A DNA stretch of 37,343 bases from Terriglobia bacterium (lineage in GTDB: Bacteria; Acidobacteriota; Terriglobia; Terriglobales; Acidobacteriaceae): contig JAIQGL010000043.1 of the NCBI GenBank assembly GCA_020072585.1, forward strand, positions 1 to 37,343. Direction: 5' to 3'. Every line of letters begins with the position of its first letter. Positions within the stretch are counted from its first letter, which is position 1. Positions 14,178 to 22,770 of the stretch are shown piece by piece. The translations under genes were made by a program, and so were the position numbers. A model generated the notes under the pieces. The model was not told the origin of the DNA. It did no database searches and was given only the letters and a program-made list of their open reading frames with translations.

Positions 14178-14980
14178 AGCTCAAGAGACCAGGTAACCCG
14201 TCCTTATCGCGCGCCGTTTGCGCGAATGGGCGGGGATTTTGGTTTTTGGGACCTTCAGTATTCAATGCGCCGCGCGGCATATGGATATCTCTGCTTTCGT
14301 TCCGCTGCAAGATTTGGGCTTCGGTCGCCGCGCCGCCCGTCTCGCCGTCCAGTGCGTATTCCGCAATGAGGAAGAAACTCGCTCTGAGTTTCTGTCGTTG
14401 ATTCGCCAGCGCCCCAACGGTGTCTAGGATCGACGAAAATCCCTCTAATGTATTCCTCTGTAGCCCTGTGTTCTCGGGGGGAAGATTTTGGTCCTCTGCG
14501 CGGAGAACGCCCATGCTTTCCTTCGCGAACTCTGTCGAATAAAATGTCCCCCGCTCAACGTGATCATCATGCGCGAGCAACTGAACGTAAAGCAAAGGCA
14601 GGCTCTCGGAGACCCCGGCTAAGGGCGGCGGAGGCTTAGTTCAATCGCGCTCTCGTCACCTGGCCGAATCGTCGCCTTACCGGATAAACGACCCTTGGCT
14701 CAGCTGCCGCCTTGAGGCCAACGCGCTCATCGAGCAAGGATTTGAGCCGGCATCCGACATTGGTCCTGTGAAACGCGCCAGGGTCTAGGAATAGAATTTG
14801 GGTGGCCCAGCAACCTACGTGAGCGAAAATTCCCGTTCAGAGCTCCTCGTACTGACTTGCGGGCCCAGGTAATGAATGATAAAGGACGCTTGCTTCAACG
14901 ATTCGGGAGCGACTTCCGAGAGGTCGGGCGGCGAGGTCTGGCGGTCAGATGGGAAAGTACGCGACATGACTGTTTCAGGG
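14178..14980. other. Large gap without a supportable gene
   Basis: About 800 nt between the dinB-type gene and the repeats upstream of lepA. A minus-strand frame (14086-14595) is open for 169 codons, but it overlaps the end of the dinB-type gene and matches nothing I recognise. A second minus-strand frame (about 14640-14815) is also open. Short plus-strand frames at 14218-14427 and 14448-14639 are unconvincing. This may be decayed coding DNA. No rRNA or tRNA structure is evident. Confidence 0.35.
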
Positions 14981-15029
14981 CTGAATGCTGAATGCTGAGT
15001 GCTGAGTGCTATTTGCTGATTGCCAGATG
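14981..15029. repeat. Heptamer tandem repeat upstream of lepA
   Basis: Seven consecutive 7-bp units: CTGAATG twice, CTGAGTG twice, then degenerate CTATTTG, CTGATTG and CCAGATG, running directly into the putative lepA promoter (CTAAAATG). Copy number could vary by slippage and would change spacing upstream of the -10 box. Confidence 0.85.
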
Positions 15030-15036
15030 CTAAAAT
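15028..15036 (+). promoter_or_regulatory. Extended -10 box of lepA
   Basis: TGCTAAAAT combines the extended TGn element (15028-15030) with TAAAAT (15031-15036). No good -35 hexamer is visible at 17 bp, as expected for extended -10 promoters. The leader to ATG 15058 would be about 15 nt. Confidence 0.45.
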
Positions 15037-15057
15037 GAAAGACTAAGCCCATCCTCC

Positions 15058-16863
15058 ATGGAACGCACACACATCCGCAATTTTGCCATCATCGCCCACA
15101 TCGATCATGGCAAATCCACGCTTTCAGACCGCCTGCTGGAGCTTACCGGAGCCTTGTCCATGCGGGAGATGCAGGCGCAGGTGCTGGATGCAATGGATCT
15201 GGAGCGGGAGCGAGGCATCACTATCAAGGCCCATGCCGTCAGAATGAAATATGTGGCCAAAGACGGGCAGGAGTATCAGCTCAACCTGATTGATACGCCG
15301 GGACACGTGGACTTTTCTTATGAGGTATCGCGATCCCTGGCCTCATGCGAGGGCGCTCTCCTCATCGTCGATGCCTCACAGGGCGTGGAGGCGCAGACGC
15401 TGGCCAATGCCTACCTGGCCATCAATCATGGCCTGGAAATTATTCCTGTGATCAACAAAATCGATCTCCCCAGCGCTGATATTCCGCGCGCCAAGGAGAT
15501 GATTGAGCAGACAGTTGGTCTCGACACCAAAGACGCCATGCTGGTAAGCGCCAAGAGCGGCCTGGGGGTTCCGGAGCTGCTGGAAGCCATCGTCAAGCGG
15601 CTGCCACCGCCCAAGGGCGACCCCAACAATCCGCTGCAGGCCCTGATCTTTGATTCCTGGTTTGATCCCTATCGCGGCGTAATCGTTTTGGCCCGCCTTT
15701 TTCAGGGCACCCTGAGAAAAGGCATGAAGGTGCGCCTCTGGTGGAACGGAAAAACGCTGGACGTTGAAACTCTCGGCGTACTCACGCCCAAGCCGGTGGA
15801 AATTGATGAGCTGGTTGCGGGCGAAGTGGGCTTCATGATCGCCAACAACAAAACTGTCTCTGACACCAAGATTGGCGACACCATCACCGATGACGCTCGT
15901 CCTGCCATTGAGCCTCTGCCCGGCTTTGAAGAGCTCAAGCCCATGGTCTTTGCCGGGCTTTACACGGTGGACGCGCACGAACACACCGCGTTGCGTGAAG
16001 CGCTGGAAAAATTGCGGCTCAATGACTCTTCTTTCTTTTTTGAGCCGGAGAGCTCCGCCGCGCTGGGCTTTGGTTTCCGCTGCGGCTTCCTTGGGCTGTT
16101 GCACATGGAGATTATCCAGGAACGGCTGGAGCGCGAGTTTGGTTTGGAGCTGATCACCACCGCGCCGGGCGTGCGCTACACCATCACCAAAACTGATGGC
16201 GAGAAAATTGAAGTGGACAACCCTTCACGCTGGCCGAACCAGAGCGAGATCGCAAAGATTGAAGAGCCGGTGATTCTGGCCACCATTCTGACCAATGAGG
16301 AATATGTCGGCGCCATACTCAAGCTGGTGGAAGACAAGCGCGGCAAGCAAAAAGCCTTTGAATACGTAAGCGCCAGCCGGGTGATGCTGAGCTATGAACT
16401 GCCTCTCAATGAGATCGTGCTGGATTTCTACGACAGGCTAAAGACCATCTCGCGCGGCTATGCGTCGCTGGACTATCACCTGGCCGGGCACTGGGAGTCG
16501 CCGATGGTGAAACTCGATATTCTGGTCGCGGGCGATCCGGTGGATGCGCTCTCCATCATCGTGCATCGCGACTTTGCTTATGATCGCGGGCGCGCGCTGG
16601 TATCAAAGATGCGCGAACTCATCCCACGGCAGATGTTTGAAGTCGCCATTCAGGCCTCGATTGGCGCAAAGATTATTGCCCGGGAAACCGTTGCCGCCAT
16701 CCGCAAAAACGTGCTGGCCAAGTGTTACGGCGGCGACATCTCCCGCAAACGCAAACTTCTGGAGAAACAAAAGGAAGGCAAGAAGCGCATGAAACGGATC
16801 GGGAAAGTAGATATCCCGCAAGAGGCCTTCCTGGCGGTACTTAAAGTTGGCGACAATGCCTGA
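15058..16863 (+). CDS. lepA: Elongation factor 4 (LepA), ribosome back-translocase GTPase
   Basis: A 601-residue protein, the usual length. G1 P-loop AHIDHGKST (13-21), G3 DTPGH (79-83), G4 NKID (133-136), switch I with [10 protein letters not shown]. Domains II and III, then the LepA-specific C-terminal domain with [22 protein letters not shown]-like text and the basic tail ([20 protein letters not shown]). LepA is a ribosome-bound translational GTPase in the cytoplasm that promotes back-translocation or early steps of ribosome biogenesis and helps under ionic stress. No strong Shine-Dalgarno precedes ATG 15058. In many bacteria lepA sits with lepB; lepB is not in this window. It is convergent with the TonB-like gene, 257 nt away. 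Confidence 0.97.
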   Translation: MERTHIRNFAIIAHIDHGKSTLSDRLLELTGALSMREMQAQVLDAMDLERERGITIKAHAVRMKYVAKDGQEYQLNLIDTPGHVDFSYEVSRSLASCEGALLIVDASQGVEAQTLANAYLAINHGLEIIPVINKIDLPSADIPRAKEMIEQTVGLDTKDAMLVSAKSGLGVPELLEAIVKRLPPPKGDPNNPLQALIFDSWFDPYRGVIVLARLFQGTLRKGMKVRLWWNGKTLDVETLGVLTPKPVEIDELVAGEVGFMIANNKTVSDTKIGDTITDDARPAIEPLPGFEELKPMVFAGLYTVDAHEHTALREALEKLRLNDSSFFFEPESSAALGFGFRCGFLGLLHMEIIQERLEREFGLELITTAPGVRYTITKTDGEKIEVDNPSRWPNQSEIAKIEEPVILATILTNEEYVGAILKLVEDKRGKQKAFEYVSASRVMLSYELPLNEIVLDFYDRLKTISRGYASLDYHLAGHWESPMVKLDILVAGDPVDALSIIVHRDFAYDRGRALVSKMRELIPRQMFEVAIQASIGAKIIARETVAAIRKNVLAKCYGGDISRKRKLLEKQKEGKKRMKRIGKVDIPQEAFLAVLKVGDNA

Positions 16864-17120
16864 TGCTCTGAATAAAGAAAAGTTGCGAATTCAAAATGTG
16901 CAAATCCTTTCTTTTGTGTTCCGGGCTTACTCATTTCTGGTGCAATCGCACCTGCCCAAGAATGATGCTTTTGTAACTCTTTTGAATTGAATATGTTACA
17001 AAGTGCAGCACTACTTGGGCAGATTGGTTAAGTTATTGAAAAACCACTGAGCTACTCTGCCGTGAGCCAACAAATTTGCACAGAGTTTTCCACAGAAAAA
17101 CCTTAATAAAAGCAAATCTG

Positions 17121-17840
17121 CTATTTGCCATCCTTCCTGAAATTCACTGTAATAAAAGTTTCCACCTCAACCGCTTCTCCGTTCAGGACATACGGGCGAT
17201 AGCGCCATTGGCTGACCGCCTCAGTAGCGGCACGCACCAGCAGCGGAGAACCGCTCATCACGTTCAAACTCTGAATGGTGCCGTCACGTGCGATGATGGC
17301 GTGCAGCTTCACCTGGCCCTGAATGCCGGCCAAAATAGCGGGCCGCGGATAAACCGGCTCCACTTTGTTCAGTAACTGTGCTTCCGTAAGCACCGAGATA
17401 ATGCGTTTAGGACCGCTGGGTCTCACGTTGGAATTGGCAGGTCCAATAGCAGTGAAATCATTGAGCGCATTGTTCTGTCCCACGTATGGTCCCGGCGGCG
17501 TGACCAGTGTTGGGTCCGTAGTTGTTTGAATGGGATCTCCAAAGTGAATCGCGTTCGGGTTATTGCTAACCAGAACAACCGTTGGTCTCGGTGCTGAGCG
17601 TGTTGGTCCAGGAGCGCGAGTCGGACCTGCGGGAACTGGACGGATCGGCTCAATGGTTACGGGTCTCACCGGCGTATAAATCGGCACTCGCGCTGAAACC
17701 GGAATAACACCCGTTGAGAGCAGCGGGACGATCACAAGAACTCCGGCAATCAGCGCTTCCACCGTGAATGCAGTTGCCATGGGCCAACGTTTGCGCCGCC
17801 GCGACGTGGATGAAGATTCAAGCAGCGTATCTCCGAACAT
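17121..17840 (-). CDS. TonB C-terminal-domain protein (energy transducer type)
   Basis: A 239-residue protein. ATG 17840 is preceded by GGAGGTG about 8 nt upstream. Residues 22-46 form the single N-terminal membrane helix (FTVEALIAGVLVIVPLLST). A Pro-rich periplasmic spacer follows (about 50-90, with PVRPVTIEPIRPVPAGP). The C-terminal TonB domain runs from about 155: VEPVYPRPAILAGIQGQVKLHAIIARDG, then WRYRPYVLNGEAVEVETFITVNF. It would couple the proton motive force to outer-membrane receptors, or act as one of the many stand-alone TonB-like proteins of Acidobacteria. ExbB/ExbD are not here. The N-terminal SSSTSRRRKRW differs from classical TonB. It lies downstream of the ompH terminator (17904-17935), so it needs its own promoter. 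Confidence 0.88.
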   Translation of the reverse strand: MFGDTLLESSSTSRRRKRWPMATAFTVEALIAGVLVIVPLLSTGVIPVSARVPIYTPVRPVTIEPIRPVPAGPTRAPGPTRSAPRPTVVLVSNNPNAIHFGDPIQTTTDPTLVTPPGPYVGQNNALNDFTAIGPANSNVRPSGPKRIISVLTEAQLLNKVEPVYPRPAILAGIQGQVKLHAIIARDGTIQSLNVMSGSPLLVRAATEAVSQWRYRPYVLNGEAVEVETFITVNFRKDGK

Positions 17841-17903
17841 TTTGTCTCACCTCCAATGAAGTGATTGGACACCGGAGAGTGGACGCGATGTTCCGTTCGT
17901 GCG

Positions 17904-17935
17904 AAAAATAAAAAGGCCGCCGGTGAAGGCGGCCT
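17904..17935 (-). terminator. Intrinsic terminator of the bamA–ompH cluster
   Basis: GGCCGCC (17915-17921) pairs with GGCGGCC (17928-17934), extended by one A-T pair, with a GGTGAA loop. On the minus strand it is followed by TTTTTATTTTT (complement of 17904-17914). It begins about 20 nt after the stop of the ompH gene at 17955. Confidence 0.88.
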
Positions 17936-17954
17936 GCGGTTTTCTAAGGAACTA

Positions 17955-18641
17955 TTACGGCTTCTTCGGTGTCGGCGCGGAAGTAGCAGGGCGCGCTGGA
18001 GCTGGGGCAGGCCGCGTGGTTCCCGCAGCGCCGGTTGCCGGCTTGGCGGGAGCGCCGGCTGGATTCGCGGCATCGTAGGCATCCACCAGTTCTTTGGTAA
18101 TCACAGTCCCCTGCGTGGCCCACAGCACGGGCGAAGTCTGGGGATTGGAGACATCGAGCACAACCGCATAACCATTGGCGTTGGCGTACTTTTCCAGGAC
18201 CGCGAGCATTTTCGCCCCGATACGGTTGACCACTTCCTGTTCAGACTGCTGAAATTCCGCCTGCGCATCTTCATAGTTGCGCTGCAGCGCCTTCTGCTTT
18301 GAATCAATGGCCTTTGCCTTGCTGCTCTTTTCGTCATCACTCAGCTTGTCAGCTTGTGCCTGGTATTGCTTTTTCAGGTTCTCCAATTCGTCGTTCAGCC
18401 CCTTCAGCTCGGCCTGCTTGGGATTGAACTTTTGCTGCAGCGCGTCAATTTCTTTTTTACCTTCAGCGCTCTCGCCGATGGCCTGCTGAATATTGACCAC
18501 GCCGATCTTGGTAGGCACTGGGCCTGCATTGGCGGCGGGGCTTGCCGCCGGGGTTGCCGCTGTTTGTGCGAATGCAGCCGTGCCAGAAGCAATACTGAGG
18601 CTGAGAATGAGTGCCTGAATTCGGGATTTTGCCATGCTCAT
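17955..18641 (-). CDS. OmpH/Skp-family periplasmic chaperone, second copy
   Basis: A 228-residue protein; ATG 18641 has AAGGAG 9 nt upstream (a second ATG at 18635 is in frame). Residues 1-25 are a Sec signal ending AFAQ. The core has the OmpH pattern: IGVVNIQQAIGESAEGKKEIDALQQKF, then a long coiled coil (about 75-140, rich in Lys/Glu/Gln), then KYANANGYAVVLDVSNPQ and an ITKELVDAYD end. A Pro/Ala-rich tail of about 35 residues follows (PAKPATGAAG, PAPARPATS). Skp trimers use the coiled-coil tentacles to hold unfolded outer-membrane proteins in the periplasm for delivery to BamA. The gene is the last of the bamA cluster and a paralogue of the one at 18699-19367, 57 nt upstream. The terminator follows at 17904-17935. 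Confidence 0.9.
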   Translation of the reverse strand: MSMAKSRIQALILSLSIASGTAAFAQTAATPAASPAANAGPVPTKIGVVNIQQAIGESAEGKKEIDALQQKFNPKQAELKGLNDELENLKKQYQAQADKLSDDEKSSKAKAIDSKQKALQRNYEDAQAEFQQSEQEVVNRIGAKMLAVLEKYANANGYAVVLDVSNPQTSPVLWATQGTVITKELVDAYDAANPAGAPAKPATGAAGTTRPAPAPARPATSAPTPKKP

Positions 18642-18698
18642 GGGTTACGTGCTCCTTGGGTTCATTGCGGGCGTCCCGCTCAGGGGAACGCCAAAAGC

Positions 18699-19367
18699 TC
18701 AGGGCTTCTTGGATGGTGTGGCGCCAGCAGCCGGTGGACGCGACGCAACTGTGCCAGCCGGGCGCGGAGGATTGCTCGCTGCCGGTTTAGCGGCTGGCGC
18801 GGACACCGGTGATCCTGCATTGTAAGCTTCGATCAATTCTTTCGTGATGTTGGTTCCTGGATGCGCATACAGCACCGGAGTCTGGGGATTGGAAACGTCC
18901 ATCACCACGGCAAAGTTGTTGTCCTTTGCGTATTTCTCCAGTACCTCCAGCATCCTCTTACCCAGGCGGTTCAGAATTTCCTGCTCCGCCTGCTGGACTT
19001 CATTCTGAAAGTCCTCATAGTTGCGCTGCAGGGTCTTCTGTTTTTCTGAAGCAACTCTGATCCGGTTATTGCGCTCATCCTCACTCAGTTTGTCGCCCTG
19101 CGCCTGAAGCTGCTTCTTCAGGTTCTCCACTTCATCATTCTGGCTTTGCAGGGCCGCCTGCCGTGGTGAGAACTTCTGCTGCAAGGCTTCCAGTTCCTTT
19201 TTGCCTTCATTGGTATTGGCGATGGCATCTTGAATACTGACGATGCCGACCCTGGTGGCGGAGGGAGAGCCGCCGGCGGCAGGCGCCTGTGCGCGGACTG
19301 CGGTGGAAACGCCCAGGGCCAGGACCAGTGTCAGCATGAGGACGCGGTTTTTGATGTGGCTTGCCAT
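18699..19367 (-). CDS. OmpH/Skp-family periplasmic chaperone, first copy
   Basis: A 222-residue protein. ATG 19367 has AAGGAG about 10 nt upstream. Residues 1-26 are a signal sequence (VLMLTLVLALGVSTAVRAQ). The core VGIVSIQDAIANTNEGKKELEALQQKF and the coiled coil about 70-135 are collinear with the neighbour at 17955, as are KDNNFAVVMDVSNPQTPVLYAH and NITKELIEAYNAGSP. The tail is again Pro/Ala-rich and ends in a KKP-type terminus like the other copy. It is placed 149 nt after bamA, the typical order bamA–skp. Two successive copies imply a duplication; the two may form mixed trimers or handle different clients (inference). Confidence 0.9.
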   Translation of the reverse strand: MASHIKNRVLMLTLVLALGVSTAVRAQAPAAGGSPSATRVGIVSIQDAIANTNEGKKELEALQQKFSPRQAALQSQNDEVENLKKQLQAQGDKLSEDERNNRIRVASEKQKTLQRNYEDFQNEVQQAEQEILNRLGKRMLEVLEKYAKDNNFAVVMDVSNPQTPVLYAHPGTNITKELIEAYNAGSPVSAPAAKPAASNPPRPAGTVASRPPAAGATPSKKP

Positions 19368-19516
19368 GGAATATTGGACTCCTTAGTGGTTGTTACGTAA
19401 CTATTTCATTGCGATGCGCGTTTCCATTACTGCTTATGAATGCGTGAAATCAGCGGAGGGAACGATACTTAAAATTATAGGTTGTGCCTCCGGCAGCGTC
19501 AAACAAGGGCTTCTCC

Positions 19517-22426
19517 TTAGAACGTCGTGCTGATGGTGAATCGAAACGTCTTACGCGGTTCCTGCAAACGGAAATCCGGACCCAGCGTTGCAATCGCGGA
19601 CTGAAAAGTGAAATCGCCCGCGGCCCCAAGCGGGAACATGCTGCGTGTGATGGGGCTGGGTGAGTGCACAAGGGTATTCAGAGTCAGCGGGTTCAACGCG
19701 TAGTAAATACGAAACGGCTGTTGCACGATGGGCAAAAGCACCTGCAATTCAAGTCCGGTAGACATGCGGGGCACAAAATTGGTGCCCTCAACCGGCTTCA
19801 GGTTTCCGCTGAACGTGAGCGGCGCTCCGCCAGAGCACTGGAAACCAACGATCGCAGGACAGCCGAAAATCGTGCTGTTGAGCTGAGTAAGAGAGTCACC
19901 GCTGATCTTGAGCTGCGAGTCGAGCGTGACAAAGTCCATGCCGAAATCAACAAAAGGCGCCAGAGTCACGGGGCCGATCACATGGATGCGGTACTCAACA
20001 TTGCTGACAAATTGGGTATCGCCGCCGGGCAGGGTGATGTTGTTGACCGGCAGAGGGATGGCCACATTCCCGCGTCGCGGATTGCTGGGATCAACGGGGA
20101 CCGCGCTGCCGTCAGGATTGGTCAGCTGGAAATTCTGCACCGTGCTCACGAACACGTAGGGGGACACCGTACGCACGTCAAAGCCGCGCAAGTCGTTCTC
20201 GCCACCCATATAGAAGCGCTGGTAGGGAGGCGCTTCCGATCCGCCAAAACCGTTAATAAAGCTGGCCTGCAGGCGCACGCCCAAAGTGTTCTGGTGATAC
20301 AGCGGCTTCCACTGAGTAAAGGCCACCAGCGGCCGGTAGAACTTTACGTTTCCACCCAGGCCGGCGATTTCACTGGAAAGATAAAGACTCTTGCCGCGAT
20401 GCGGACGCACAGGGCTGTCAATGGTGCTGAAGCTGAGTGAAGGGGTAATTGAGCTGGTAATGATGCCCTTCAAAGCATCCGGGCCGGAGATATTCCTGAA
20501 GTTCAGAGTCTGGAACAGGTTGCGCGAAGCATCACTGAACGTGTTGATTGTGGTGGTGTCCAGAGAGTATGTAAGTCCCACGCGCTTGAAGGAATGTCCC
20601 AGCAGATAGCTTGAAGAAGCGGTAAAACCTGTGCTGGACTGGTTGTAATTCAACAACTGGTTGAGCACGGACTGCGGCAGATTCAGGTTCTGGCCGGCAT
20701 TGATGGAGGCCTGCCGCGCCTGATTGAAATCGAACCGGCGGCTGTAGACCGTAAAGCCGAGAGTCAGCGGGCGATCAAACATGTACGGCTCGGTAAAGCC
20801 AAACAGAAGCACGCGTGAAAGGCTGCCGACGTTGGCTTGCACCTGCAAGGTCTCACCCAGGCCAAGGAAGTTGTTGGTCTCATAATTCAGACCGATGAAA
20901 GACCCTTCCAGTCCGCTGACACCGCCCGTAAGACCAATACTGTTTTTGCCCTTTTCTCTTACCTTTACCGTGAGATCGACCGTGCCATCCTGCGTGTTCA
21001 ACTTGCGTTCTGTGTCGTCTTCCGGCTTAAGAGCGTCAAAATAGTTCAACTGGTTCAGGCGAAGAACGCTGATGTCCCAGAGGCGGCTGTTGAATACCTG
21101 GCCTTCCTGCACCAGCAGTTCACGGCGAATCACGCGGTCGCGTGTAGTTGTATTTCCCTGAAATTCAATGCGGCGTACAAAATACGGCTTGCCTTCCTCA
21201 ACTTCAACGTTGAGAGTAATCTCTTTTTTCTCGTCGTCGATGTCCGTGGTCGGCACGGGCGTAAAGTCAATGTAGCCGAGCTCTCCGTAGGCCTTGCGCA
21301 GATTGTCCAGGCCTTTGCCGATCAGCTGCTTATTAAACGTTTCTCCATCCTTGATGGGGAAAATATTGCGCAGGAGAGTCGTATTGAGAATGGCCTTATT
21401 GCCCTTGAAGGTGATTGCCTTGAGCTTGTACTTGTCGCCTTCCTCAATCGGCACGGTGATGTCCATCACCTTGCCCTGTCCTTTTTGCAGGAAAGGAATG
21501 TGGAACTTGCTCGAGGTATCGCGCAGCTGTGTCTTAGGATCATCCACCACGGCCTTAAAATAGCCATAAGTCTGCAGCGCCTCACGGACACGCTCTGCGT
21601 CCTCTTCCAGCTTGGACGCATCAAAAGTCTTGGCAAAGACGCCTTCCAGGAAAATAGACCTGGGAATGCCGATAGGGTGCAGATTCTTCATGGCCGCCCG
21701 CAGCGTGCGGCTTTTTACATGTTTGTTGCCGGTAAAGCGGATCTTGCCTACTTTGATCTTGGGGCCTTCTTTTACATTGAATACCACTGCCACGGATGCC
21801 GGCGGGACCTGTTGCACCTGTACGGAGATGGTTGCAAATTGGCGGCCATGCTCAGACAACAGCTGCTGCAACACGACTTTCGCCTTGATCACTTTGGTGG
21901 GATCGTAAGGACTGTCGACCGTCAGGGGGACTTTGACTTTCTTATAACGCTCAAGAACATCGCTGACGGAAACTGAGTTCAGTCCCTTGTAATCGATGGT
22001 GCGGATGGTGGGCTTTTCGCGGACGTAAATGTGAATTCGCCAGCCTTTGGGCGATTGTTCGCGCTCCATGCGAACATCTTCAAAATAACCGCTGTTCCAC
22101 ACGGAACGAAGGTCGCGTTGCAGGGCTGTCTCGTCATAGACATCGCCCACACGGGTATAAATGCGCGATTTTACGGTTTCTGTGGGGATGCGCCGGTTGC
22201 CACTGACATCAATGTCTTCAATGATTTGGCCAGCCTGCGGCACGGCAAAAGACTTGGGAACCAGGCCACAAAGAAAAAGGCCAAGGATCAGCGCCAAGGG
22301 CCCGATCCGCGCGGCAAGCTTAGGACTGGTTTCCTCACAAAACGACGAAGCTATATGACTACCCTCAGACCAAGGTGGGAAAAGCCAGATTATACGGGAG
22401 TTATCGCTGAAGTGCCACTTGGACAT
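19517..22426 (-). CDS. bamA: Outer-membrane protein assembly factor BamA
   Basis: A 969-residue protein. ATG 22426 follows GAGGGGAC. The signal (IGPLALILGLFLCGLV) begins only near residue 40, so the N-terminus is longer than usual. Five POTRA domains run from about residue 66 (IIEDIDVSGNRRIPTETVKSRI) to about 450, each with a V-x-G/F-x-GN strand: GLNSVSVSDV, RFTGNKHVKSRTL, TFKGNKAILNTTL, EFQGNTTTRDRV. The C-terminal 16-strand barrel includes GLTGGVSGLEGSFIGLNY, RFYMGGENDLRGF (the VRGF/Y-type lid motif) and ends in FRFTISTTF with the terminal Phe of the beta-signal. BamA inserts outer-membrane proteins. Within the barrel a loop carries two Cys (FGCPAIVGFQCSGG) that could form a disulphide. The two ompH genes follow in the same direction. 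Confidence 0.96.
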   Translation of the reverse strand: MSKWHFSDNSRIIWLFPPWSEGSHIASSFCEETSPKLAARIGPLALILGLFLCGLVPKSFAVPQAGQIIEDIDVSGNRRIPTETVKSRIYTRVGDVYDETALQRDLRSVWNSGYFEDVRMEREQSPKGWRIHIYVREKPTIRTIDYKGLNSVSVSDVLERYKKVKVPLTVDSPYDPTKVIKAKVVLQQLLSEHGRQFATISVQVQQVPPASVAVVFNVKEGPKIKVGKIRFTGNKHVKSRTLRAAMKNLHPIGIPRSIFLEGVFAKTFDASKLEEDAERVREALQTYGYFKAVVDDPKTQLRDTSSKFHIPFLQKGQGKVMDITVPIEEGDKYKLKAITFKGNKAILNTTLLRNIFPIKDGETFNKQLIGKGLDNLRKAYGELGYIDFTPVPTTDIDDEKKEITLNVEVEEGKPYFVRRIEFQGNTTTRDRVIRRELLVQEGQVFNSRLWDISVLRLNQLNYFDALKPEDDTERKLNTQDGTVDLTVKVREKGKNSIGLTGGVSGLEGSFIGLNYETNNFLGLGETLQVQANVGSLSRVLLFGFTEPYMFDRPLTLGFTVYSRRFDFNQARQASINAGQNLNLPQSVLNQLLNYNQSSTGFTASSSYLLGHSFKRVGLTYSLDTTTINTFSDASRNLFQTLNFRNISGPDALKGIITSSITPSLSFSTIDSPVRPHRGKSLYLSSEIAGLGGNVKFYRPLVAFTQWKPLYHQNTLGVRLQASFINGFGGSEAPPYQRFYMGGENDLRGFDVRTVSPYVFVSTVQNFQLTNPDGSAVPVDPSNPRRGNVAIPLPVNNITLPGGDTQFVSNVEYRIHVIGPVTLAPFVDFGMDFVTLDSQLKISGDSLTQLNSTIFGCPAIVGFQCSGGAPLTFSGNLKPVEGTNFVPRMSTGLELQVLLPIVQQPFRIYYALNPLTLNTLVHSPSPITRSMFPLGAAGDFTFQSAIATLGPDFRLQEPRKTFRFTISTTF

Positions 22427-22770
22427 GTCCCCTCACCCTAAAAATCCCAACCCACAGACGATCACCAGCTTATTCGTGTCTCACAATTGAATGACCTGAT
22501 TCGATCAGGCGGCGCTGCCCGGCCATGCCGGAACTCCAACATCCCTCACATCTGCCTGGCCCATGCTGTTATCGATGAAGATACGGCCCTCTTCCTGGTC
22601 TCTTTTTGGGCAGTCTACTCCCCGGTAGCTGGAACGCGTCAGATTGGGAAACTTGCATATTTTTTGGCACTTTGATTTTTTATTGCCGGTCAGGTAAGAG
22701 GGGATGTAGCGGGCACTGGCACTTTGCGCACGTCTCGCGGGTCAAAATAGCGGGCAGTTAGGCGACTCGG
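22427..22770. other. Gap between bamA and the molybdopterin oxidoreductase
   Basis: A 344-nt stretch that must hold the bamA promoter and the end of the oxidoreductase transcript. A small palindrome CCTGAT-TCG-ATCAGG lies near 22493-22507. I find no consensus -35/-10 pair for bamA on the minus strand, no terminator with a T run, and no gene. Confidence 0.4.

Noticed and set aside
14086-14595. A 169-codon minus-strand frame as a real gene
   Set aside because: It overlaps the end of the dinB-type gene, lacks a ribosome-binding site and matches no known protein.
17085-17096. A TTTTCCACA DnaA-box-like sequence as part of an origin
   Set aside because: A single degenerate box with no AT-rich unwinding region or dnaA/dnaN neighbours.
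22650-22730. TGGCAC sites as sigma-54 promoters
   Set aside because: The spacing to a TTGC element is wrong at both occurrences.
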